Shown: positions 1 to 5,506 of the stretch, one piece after another
How the letters are laid out: every line of letters begins with the position of its first letter
How positions within the stretch are numbered: position 1 is the first letter of the stretch
DNA from: Oscillospiraceae bacterium
GTDB lineage: Bacteria > Bacillota > Clostridia > Oscillospirales > Butyricicoccaceae
Length of the DNA stretch: 9,712 nucleotides
Assembly: GCA_902797555.1 (NCBI GenBank)
Contig: CADBTM010000237.1
Coordinates: 1 to 9,712 of the forward strand
Direction of reading: 5' to 3'
Notes under the pieces: generated by a model
Databases searched by the model: none
Seen by the model: the letters and a program-made list of their open reading frames with translations, nothing else
Told to the model about the DNA's origin: nothing
Program-made: the position numbers and the translations under genes

Positions 1-1663
1 CAACAAAAAGGCTGGCTTTTCCATCGCGTCGGGCTCTGCCCTGCAGGACAGCCTTGCCTTTATCGAAACCACCTTGAACGAACTGGGACTGAGCAGCAAG
101 CTGACCATGCGGACGCTGCTGCTGGCCGAGGAGCTCATCCCCCAGCTTATCCGTTCCGCCGCCCCGGAGGCCGACCTGCGGGTGCAGGTGCGCAGCCAGC
201 TGGGGGATATCAGCGTGTCGATCCGCGCCCCGGGCGAGGCCTTCAACCCCTTGGAAAACCCCGCCGAAAAGGCGGACACGCTGGGCGAGCTGGAGGATGA
301 GGAGGCCGAACAGGCCATCCGCGCCATCCTGCTCAAATCCCAGGGGGACAAGCTGAAGATCTCCCACAAAAACGGCGTCAACCAGATCCGCATCCTTGCC
401 GACCGCTCCAGCCAGCAGATGACGGTGCGCACCGTCATCGCTCTGGCACTGGGATTGGCGTGCGGGCTGCTGATGAAGTTTGTCCTGCCCGCCGCCGCGG
501 CGGAGGGGCTGGCCTACTATGTCCTCGACCCCATCAAGACCCTGTTTATGAACGGGCTGAAGATCGTCATCGGGCCGGTGGTTTTCTTTTCCATCGTCAC
601 CTGCATCGCCCAGTTCAAGGATCTCTCCGAGCTGGGGCGCATCGGCGCCAAGGTGATGGGCATGTATCTCCTGACCACGGTGATCGCCGTGCTGCTGGCG
701 CTGGGGATGTTTGCCCTCTTCCATCCGGGCACGCCCGGCTTTGCCCTTGCCCAAGGGGAGGCACAGGAGGCGGTGGAGATGACCGCCGGGGTGGACACCT
801 CCATCCGCTCCATGCTGATCAACATCGTTCCCGACAATCTGGTAAAGCCCTTTTTGACGTCGGACACGCTGCAGATCATTTTCCTCGCCGTGCTGTGCGG
901 TGCGGCTGTGGGCATGATCGGCGGACACACGGCGGTGCTGCAGGAGGTTTTTGAGGCGTGCAACTCCCTCTTTCTGACGATCACCACCCTCTTTTCCCGC
1001 CTGATCCCGCTGGTGGTATTCTGCTCGGTGGCCATGATGGTCAACAATCTGGGCGGCAGATCGCTGCTGTCGGTGCTGGGCTATGGCGGGGTCAATCTGC
1101 TGACGCTGTTCTGCATGATGACGATCTACGGCATTCTCATCCTGCTGATGGCGCGGCTCAACCCCATCACCTTCTTCAAAAAAGCCCGGGAGGGCATGCT
1201 CACCAGCCTTACCCTGTCCTCCAGCGCGGCGGCCATGCCCACCAATATGCGGGTGTGCACCGACAAGCTGGGTATCTCGCCCAAGGTGTGCAGCTTTTCC
1301 ATCCCGCTGGGCGCCACCGTCAATATGGACGGCACCTGCATCTTTCTGACGGTGGCCGGACTGTTCCTGGCCCGAGCCTACAACATCCCCGTTCCGGGCG
1401 CCGCCATGGTGTCCCTTGCCGTCACCGTCATCCTGCTGTCCATGGGCGCGCCGGGCGTTCCGGGCGCCGCGCTGGTCTGCATGGGCGTGGTTCTGGCCGA
1501 TCTGGGTGTGCCCTTTGAGGCAGTGGGACTGATCATGGCCATCAATCCCTTTATCGATATGTTCGGCACCACGTCCAACACCACCGGCGACGTGGCCGCC
1601 GCCCTCATCGTGGCAAAGAGCGAGGGACTGGTGGATCTGAACGTATTTCATCGAAAAGACTGA
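1..1663 (+). CDS. RsbW-like domain fused to dicarboxylate/amino acid:cation symporter (SDF family), 5' partial
   Basis: The frame is open from base 2 to the TGA at 1661-1663, so the true start lies left of the window. A TTG at 74 has no ribosome site and sits inside the first domain. Residues are numbered from that TTG. Residues 1-109 and the ~24 in-frame codons before them resemble a degenerate RsbW-type GHKL fold: LLLAEELIPQLIRSAA at the N-box (Q24 where Asn is expected) and IRAPGEAFNP at the G1 box (A52 where Asp is expected). From about residue 117 it is a multi-spanning membrane symporter with the SDF hallmarks: serine-rich loop SSSAAAMPTN (from S382), NMDGT (417-421), the HP2 tip MGAPGVPG (457-464), and DMFGTTSNTTGD (495-506). 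The family moves acidic or neutral amino acids or C4-dicarboxylates into the cell with Na+ or H+. Symporter call very secure; fused GHKL-like head likely; substrate unknown. Confidence 0.93.
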   Translation, partial: NKKAGFSIASGSALQDSLAFIETTLNELGLSSKLTMRTLLLAEELIPQLIRSAAPEADLRVQVRSQLGDISVSIRAPGEAFNPLENPAEKADTLGELEDEEAEQAIRAILLKSQGDKLKISHKNGVNQIRILADRSSQQMTVRTVIALALGLACGLLMKFVLPAAAAEGLAYYVLDPIKTLFMNGLKIVIGPVVFFSIVTCIAQFKDLSELGRIGAKVMGMYLLTTVIAVLLALGMFALFHPGTPGFALAQGEAQEAVEMTAGVDTSIRSMLINIVPDNLVKPFLTSDTLQIIFLAVLCGAAVGMIGGHTAVLQEVFEACNSLFLTITTLFSRLIPLVVFCSVAMMVNNLGGRSLLSVLGYGGVNLLTLFCMMTIYGILILLMARLNPITFFKKAREGMLTSLTLSSSAAAMPTNMRVCTDKLGISPKVCSFSIPLGATVNMDGTCIFLTVAGLFLARAYNIPVPGAAMVSLAVTVILLSMGAPGVPGAALVCMGVVLADLGVPFEAVGLIMAINPFIDMFGTTSNTTGDVAAALIVAKSEGLVDLNVFHRKD

Positions 1664-1681
1664 GCCGGGGAGGGCTGTACC

Positions 1682-1768
1682 GTGTATCTGGCTTACGAAA
1701 GACCGCAGTTTGCCATCCACTCGCCCCACCAGGTGCAGCGGGTGGTAAAGGAGGCCTATCTCAACTGA
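1682..1768 (+). CDS. possible 28-residue small ORF
   Basis: A GTG at 1682 opens a 28-codon frame ending in TGA at 1766-1768. It has a good ribosome site, GGGGAGGG at 1667-1674, seven bases before the start. The frame begins 18 bases after the symporter stop and ends just before the terminator hairpin at 1786, so it would be the last cistron of that transcript. The peptide is hydrophilic (begins YLAYERPQF after the start residue, ends VKEAYLN), with no membrane segment or signal peptide. I do not recognise it. It could be a genuine small protein, a decayed gene start, or chance. The ribosome site and placement favour translation, but the length gives little statistical support. Confidence 0.3.
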   Translation: MYLAYERPQFAIHSPHQVQRVVKEAYLN

Positions 1769-1785
1769 CTGAGAAAAGAAAGAAT

Positions 1786-1821
1786 CCGCCATCCCGGGCG
1801 TATGCCGGGATGGCGGTTTTT
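1786..1821. terminator. intrinsic terminator, probably bidirectional
   Basis: A perfect 12-bp GC-rich stem (CCGCCATCCCGG at 1786-1797 pairing with 1805-1816) with a 7-base loop is followed on the + strand by TTTTTATT, a standard intrinsic terminator for the symporter transcript. Read on the - strand, the same hairpin is followed by ATTCTTTCTTTT, a weaker pyrimidine-rich tract that would serve the convergent lipoprotein gene, whose stop lies only 18 bases away. Confidence 0.9.
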
Positions 1822-1834
1822 ATTATGGGGAAAA

Positions 1835-2797
1835 TCAGCCGAGGCAGGCGGCGCTGGTGGCTTCTGTCAGCATGCGCCAGCCCTGCAGAACGGCGGGATC
1901 CTTTACCAGCCACTTCATGTCGGCGGCCATGCCGCAATCGTCATAAATGCCGGAGACCTCGTCCCAGTTGGCCACGGCCTGGGCGATTTGATCGCTCACA
2001 ACGGTGAGGTTGTCTGCAAAGGCAGCCTGCTCGTCGGCGGAAAAGCCAGTCCACGCATCAGCCAGATTCTGGCGAAGCGATTCCTGATCGAGGGCCCAGA
2101 TGTTGTAGAAGGAGACAAAGCGGAGCGTCTCGCAGGTGATCTGCGCCTGCTGCAGCGCGGCGCCGCTGACGCCTGCGGGCATCTGGACGATGGGCAGGAG
2201 ATAGCCGGTGGCAAGGGTGGCGGCGTCGGGAGTGATGGACTCCATCTTTTCAAAGCGGACGTCCTCATCCGACTCGTCCTTGTCGTCCTCCCAGCGCAGC
2301 ATGCCGTCCTCCAGATAGAAGCGGCCGGAAGAGCCCGTCCATTCCACCTGCACGTCCTCGGTGTCGTCCTCTTTGAGGGTGATATACGAGCGGGTGCCGT
2401 CGGAATAGACGATGCTGTCGGAAGCGGCGTCATAGGCGGCGTTCATGTCCCACTGGGCAAAGGAGGCCGCCGTGTCGCCCCAATGGAGACGAACGATATA
2501 GGCGCCCGTTCCGGTGGGGACGACGGTCAGATAGGCGCGCTGGGAATAGGTGTCGCTCCACTGACCCACAAAGGGATCCGCCTGAGGAAGCGCGGGTTCG
2601 TCCGCCGGAGTTTCGGCAGGCTGCGTGGGAGCGGGCTCGGCGGGCTGAGGGGTGGTCTCAGCAGGCGTGGTCTGAGAGGGGGTGGTCTCGGCGGGGGTGC
2701 CGGGATTGGTTTCGACCGGAGCGGCGGTCTTGCCGCAGGCGGCCAGCAGGCTGACGCACAGCGCCAGCGATACAATCAGTGTGATCATTTTTTTCAT
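1835..2797 (-). CDS. secreted lipoprotein with Pro/Thr-rich linker, function unknown
   Basis: This encodes 320 residues from an ATG at 2795-2797. The start is chosen because AAGGAG (2806-2811) lies eight bases upstream and because residues 1-21 then form a lipoprotein signal peptide: MKKM, a hydrophobic core and the lipobox LAAC with C21. The open frame extends upstream, but that part would precede the signal peptide. Residues 22-73 are a Pro/Thr/Glu/Ala-rich spacer with repeated TTPAETTP-like units, typical of a tether through the cell wall. Residues 75-184 look like a small beta-rich domain (GQWSDTYSQ, then short alternating strands and acidic turns). Residues 190-320 look mainly helical and contain three cysteines (222, 288, 318). 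I have no functional assignment; similar GxW-type beta domains occur in surface proteins of Clostridia, from memory only. It has its own promoter and is separated from the upstream operon by a terminator. Confidence 0.88.
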   Translation of the reverse strand: MKKMITLIVSLALCVSLLAACGKTAAPVETNPGTPAETTPSQTTPAETTPQPAEPAPTQPAETPADEPALPQADPFVGQWSDTYSQRAYLTVVPTGTGAYIVRLHWGDTAASFAQWDMNAAYDAASDSIVYSDGTRSYITLKEDDTEDVQVEWTGSSGRFYLEDGMLRWEDDKDESDEDVRFEKMESITPDAATLATGYLLPIVQMPAGVSGAALQQAQITCETLRFVSFYNIWALDQESLRQNLADAWTGFSADEQAAFADNLTVVSDQIAQAVANWDEVSGIYDDCGMAADMKWLVKDPAVLQGWRMLTEATSAACLG

Positions 2798-2868
2798 GTG
2801 TGTTTCTCCTTGCTTTGCTGTGATGATCGATTTTGCGCAATATCCATAGTATCGCGCTGCCAAAGGGG

Positions 2869-2897
2869 ATTATAGCACTGGGATGGGGCAAATGCAA
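2869..2897 (-). promoter_or_regulatory. sigma-A-type promoter of the lipoprotein gene
   Basis: On the - strand, TTGCAT (2892-2897) and a perfect TATAAT (2869-2874) are separated by exactly 17 bases, matching the housekeeping -35/-10 consensus. Transcription would start near 2862, giving a leader of about 65 bases before the ATG at 2797. The promoter lies downstream of the terminator that ends the large operon, so the lipoprotein gene is most likely its own transcription unit. The region is clearly more AT-rich than its surroundings. Confidence 0.8.
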
Positions 2898-2906
2898 ATA
2901 TTCTTC

Positions 2907-2922
2907 AGAATTCTTAGGAATT
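2907..2922. promoter_or_regulatory. possible operator: palindromic AT-rich site upstream of the -35
   Basis: Just upstream of the lipoprotein promoter's -35 box are the palindrome AGAATTCT (2907-2914) and an overlapping inverted repeat AATTC-N4-GAATT (2909-2913 with 2918-2922). The location suits an activator site or an UP-like element. The repeats are short and fall in an AT-rich stretch, so chance is a real alternative. Confidence 0.25.
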
Positions 2923-2927
2923 GCACA

Positions 2928-2961
2928 GAAAAAGGCCATCCTGCAAATCAGGATGGCCTTT
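2928..2961 (-). terminator. intrinsic terminator of the seven-gene operon
   Basis: A perfect 13-bp stem (2931-2943 with 2949-2961, core GGCCATCCTG) with a 5-base loop is followed on the - strand by TTTTTCTGT. It begins 15 bases after the stop codon of the SLH-HAD gene and so closes the operon that comes from the right. The A-tract on the opposite side means it could also act on the + strand, but no + strand gene reaches it. Confidence 0.88.
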
Positions 2962-2975
2962 CGATGGGGGAAAAA

Positions 2976-4469
2976 TCACTTTTTGGTCACGCCGTCGCCA
3001 TAGATGGTGCGCCAGTCGTTTTTCATGGAGATGGGCACCCAGTCAAACTCCTCGCACAGGTCGAACATCTTCTGCGCCTTGCTTTCGCTGCCGTTTTCCC
3101 GCACGGTGTCGTCACAGCACAGCATAAAGGCCAGACTGCGGTAGGGGTTGCCGCTGGTGACGTATTCCGCCATGCTGCTGTCGCCGGTGGAATTGCCGAA
3201 GGACAGCACAGGCTGCTGGCCGATCTCCTGCATGATCACCGAGACCTTGTTCATCTTCAGGTTTTTGACGAGAAAATCGCCGCCGAGGATCAGCTCGTCC
3301 CCCTCGGTAAAGACATAGTTCAGTCCGTCGGTCCCGCCCTGATTGCTGGAGACGATGGTTTCGTCCGAGCCGATGATCTGGCGGTTGGGCAGATCGAGGG
3401 GAGAATGGTACACGATGCCCCGGACGATCAGCCGGTCGGTGCCGCTGACCACATAGACGGTAAAGTCATTGGCCTTGAGATAGTTGACGATCTGGAGCAT
3501 GGGCAGATACCATCCGTCGCCCCGCAGCATGCCGTCATAGCTGGGCATGGGCTGCTGCTTGAAGCGCTGGATATACTCGTTGAACTGACCCACCGTCATC
3601 CCTGCAAAGGCGGAAGCCACGGCCTTGCCGTGATCGACCTCCAGCCCGGGGAAGGAGGCGCCGGTCTCGTTTTGGGCTTTGATCTTGTTGGCGACCTCTT
3701 TTTCAAAATCCGAGGCCTTGTCCACATAGTCGGGATCCTCCAGCACACGGTATTTGAGCAGGGTATAGTCGAAATAGTTGGGGTCGGTCTCGCAGAACAG
3801 CGTTCCGTCCAGATCAAAGACGGCGATGCGATCCCGCACGGGGATATAGTCCGGGCTCGTCTCGTCGGTGACGGCATGGATAAAGGCGGTGATCTCGGCC
3901 AGCGCCGGGGCGTTCAGCGCCCACAGGCTGAGGGCGGACAGATCGGAAAACCGGGAGAGAATCCCGGCGGCCTCGGTCTGGGTCACCGTGCTCCGTGCGT
4001 TGAGGCTGCCCTCGCTGTCGGACAGCAGATCGGTCGCCACCGCCCACTGCAGGGCGGGCACCGCCCATTCGGACCATGCAAAGCTGTCGTTATAGCTGAG
4101 GATATTGGTGTCCTCGCCGGCGGAAACGTCCATGCCGGCGCTCTGGGCATAGCGGTAGAGCATCACGGCAAGCTGCTCCCGGGTGACGGCGCTCTCCGGC
4201 AGGAACAGGCCGCCGCCCACGCCGCTTACGATGTGCTGAGACGCCGCCCAGCGCACCGCCTCGGCACGGTCGGCCTCTGGGCTTACGTCAGAGAAGGGGA
4301 GGATATAGTTGACCACGGGCTCGCCCGCCAGTTTCCACAGGGCAAGGCTGACGTCCTCCCGGGTGGCGGGAGCCTGAGGTGCGTCGCCCAGCGCCGCCTG
4401 CGCCGGGACGGCGGACAGGCAGAGGGCGAGGACGAGCACCAGGGCAAACAGTTTTTTCTTTGCGTTCAT
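2976..4469 (-). CDS. secreted SLH-domain protein with HAD-family phosphatase domain
   Basis: This encodes 497 residues from an ATG at 4467-4469. AAGGAG (4483-4488) sits 13 bases upstream, rather far, but the start is supported by the clean signal peptide behind it: MNAKKK, a hydrophobic core and VPAQA with predicted cleavage after A25. Residues about 36-176 are S-layer-homology repeats: a partial first one (TREDVSLALWKLAG), a good second one (FSDVS from F59 to about 108) and a divergent third (about 125-176). Such repeats anchor proteins to secondary cell-wall polymers. Residues about 211-480 are a HAD hydrolase: motif I FDLDGT with nucleophile D219 and acid/base D221, motif II VVSGT (S342), a lysine around K408 for motif III, and motif IV GNSTGDSSM with D430. 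The likely role is phosphomonoester hydrolysis at the cell surface; the substrate is unknown. It is the last gene of the operon, 35 bases after the STAS gene. Confidence 0.92.
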   Translation of the reverse strand: MNAKKKLFALVLVLALCLSAVPAQAALGDAPQAPATREDVSLALWKLAGEPVVNYILPFSDVSPEADRAEAVRWAASQHIVSGVGGGLFLPESAVTREQLAVMLYRYAQSAGMDVSAGEDTNILSYNDSFAWSEWAVPALQWAVATDLLSDSEGSLNARSTVTQTEAAGILSRFSDLSALSLWALNAPALAEITAFIHAVTDETSPDYIPVRDRIAVFDLDGTLFCETDPNYFDYTLLKYRVLEDPDYVDKASDFEKEVANKIKAQNETGASFPGLEVDHGKAVASAFAGMTVGQFNEYIQRFKQQPMPSYDGMLRGDGWYLPMLQIVNYLKANDFTVYVVSGTDRLIVRGIVYHSPLDLPNRQIIGSDETIVSSNQGGTDGLNYVFTEGDELILGGDFLVKNLKMNKVSVIMQEIGQQPVLSFGNSTGDSSMAEYVTSGNPYRSLAFMLCCDDTVRENGSESKAQKMFDLCEEFDWVPISMKNDWRTIYGDGVTKK

Positions 4470-4504
4470 TGCTTTGCTGCAGCTCCTTTTCGATGGAAAA
4501 AAGC

Positions 4505-4804
4505 TTATTTGATGGTGAGAATGTCGGAAAAGCCGGTGACCTCAAAGATCTCCTGAATGGTTTCGTTGACGTGGATGAGGGTCATCTCGCCCTGACGGTT
4601 CATGGTCTTTTGGGCGGAGAGCAGCACGCGCAGTCCGGCGGAGGAGATGTACTCCAGCTCGGCCATGTCGAGGGTGAGAGCGGTGATGCCCTCCATCGAT
4701 GCGCGGAGCTCCTTTTCCAGCTGGGGCGCGGTGGTGGTGTCCAGACGGCCGCCGAGGGCGACGGTGAGGGCGGTGTTTTCCTGGGTTTTGTTGATGTTCA
4801 GCAT
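4505..4804 (-). CDS. STAS-domain anti-sigma factor antagonist (SpoIIAA/RsbV type)
   Basis: This is a 99-residue single-domain protein, the normal size for the family. The start at 4802-4804 has GGAGG (4813-4817) eight bases upstream. The family signature is clear: an N-terminal strand ending in GGRLDTTTAPQLE (18-30), LTLDMAELEYISSAGLRVLL (from L44), and the C-terminal FEVTGFSDILTI. By analogy with RsbV and SpoIIAA, S55 in the ISSAG motif is the predicted phosphorylation site; S54 is the neighbouring alternative. In the family, an RsbW-type kinase phosphorylates this serine and a PP2C phosphatase removes the phosphate, and the unphosphorylated form binds the kinase. Both enzymes are encoded upstream in the same operon. 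It lies 24 bases after the 209-residue GHKL-like gene, so translational linkage is likely. No sigma factor is visible in the window. Confidence 0.95.
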   Translation of the reverse strand: MLNINKTQENTALTVALGGRLDTTTAPQLEKELRASMEGITALTLDMAELEYISSAGLRVLLSAQKTMNRQGEMTLIHVNETIQEIFEVTGFSDILTIK

Positions 4805-4828
4805 GGGTGATACCTCCGTTCAGTTGTT

Positions 4829-5458
4829 TTAAAAGGTTTTGTAGACTGTCATTTCTGCCTTGTTGCCGTTGACCGACACCTTGACCTCGTCGGCCAGATT
4901 GGCGAGGATCGAGCGCTCCAGCTCGTCCCATTCGGCCTTGGCCTTGTCGCTGCGCATGCTTTCGGCCTGCACGTTGGCAAGATAGTTCTGCATCGACCAG
5001 TTCATAAAGTCGGCCGAGGCGGAATAGAGCACGGGATCGGCCATGCCCATATCGGCGGGCAGGACAAGACCCCATTTGAGGTCGTCCAGGGGATCGTCCG
5101 AGCCGTCGGAGGACAGCGCCCGGTCGATCATATCCCGGAGCATGCCCATAAAGCCCTTGGCGGCCTCGTTTTTGCCCGTGCTGGAGGTTTTGAGCAGCTC
5201 CTTGCGCATTTTGCCCGTGATAAAGGAGCACAGAACCAGATGCAGCTCAAAGGCGTTGCCCTGGGATTCCACCCAAAAGCTGGCTTCGAATTCGCCGGCG
5301 ATCTGACGCACCAGACCCAGCATCTCCTCTGCGAGCAGACGGACGCGGATGGCGTTTTTCGATTCCAGACCGCGGTAGGTTGCCGAGGCGGAAGCCGCCT
5401 GCAGCGCCAGACCGATGCCTTCGCCGGTGTTGGTTACGGTTACGATGTCTGATTTCAT
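4829..5458 (-). CDS. divergent GHKL/RsbW-like protein, function unknown
   Basis: This encodes 209 residues. The start at 5456-5458 has a strong AGGAGGG (5464-5470) five bases upstream. Residues 34-51 (KNAIRVRLLAEEMLGLVR) resemble the N-box helix of RsbW-like ATPases, with paired E44 E45, but L49 stands where the Mg-binding Asn is expected. The following strand FWVESQGNAFELHLVL (61-76) and the C-terminal strands VKVSVNGNKAEMTVYK (192-207) fit the same fold. The middle (about 97-170) contains a conserved-looking GKNEAAKGFMGMLRD helix and an acidic, probably flexible insert. No classical G1 (DxGxP) or G2 box is seen, so ATP binding is doubtful. From memory, similar proteins recur in Clostridia, usually annotated as hypothetical or ATP-binding. 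Its place between the MATE-ATPase fusion and the STAS gene suggests a partner or scaffold in the same signalling circuit; this is inference. Confidence 0.9.
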   Translation of the reverse strand: MKSDIVTVTNTGEGIGLALQAASASATYRGLESKNAIRVRLLAEEMLGLVRQIAGEFEASFWVESQGNAFELHLVLCSFITGKMRKELLKTSSTGKNEAAKGFMGMLRDMIDRALSSDGSDDPLDDLKWGLVLPADMGMADPVLYSASADFMNWSMQNYLANVQAESMRSDKAKAEWDELERSILANLADEVKVSVNGNKAEMTVYKTF

Positions 5459-5506
5459 AGTATCCCTCCTAAGGATGTATTTAAAAATATATCAAAGCAA
5501 CTGGGA

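Noticed and set aside
2630..2710. Short tandem-like DNA repeats
   Set aside because: They encode the degenerate TTPAETTP-type linker of the lipoprotein and are imperfect; no independent repeat element is needed to explain them.
2798..2863. Upstream extension of the lipoprotein frame with a start at 2863
   Set aside because: It would put 22 residues before the signal peptide and begin at about the predicted transcription start; the ATG at 2797 has AAGGAG eight bases away.
1802..2875. + strand open frame opposite the lipoprotein gene
   Set aside because: Starts within the terminator hairpin and gives a Gly-rich sequence with no domain; the - strand lipoprotein has a signal peptide, lipobox, ribosome site and promoter.
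2883..4556. Long + strand open frame (557 codons) opposite the SLH-HAD gene
   Set aside because: It mirrors the codon bias of a GC-rich gene on the other strand, has no recognisable domain, and the - strand gene has a signal peptide, SLH repeats and all HAD motifs.
5459..5506. AT-rich 48-base gap before the 209-residue gene as an internal promoter
   Set aside because: A TTGCTT is present on the - strand but no TATAAT-like box lies 16-18 bases from it; the gap is better read as an ordinary intergenic spacer with a strong ribosome site.
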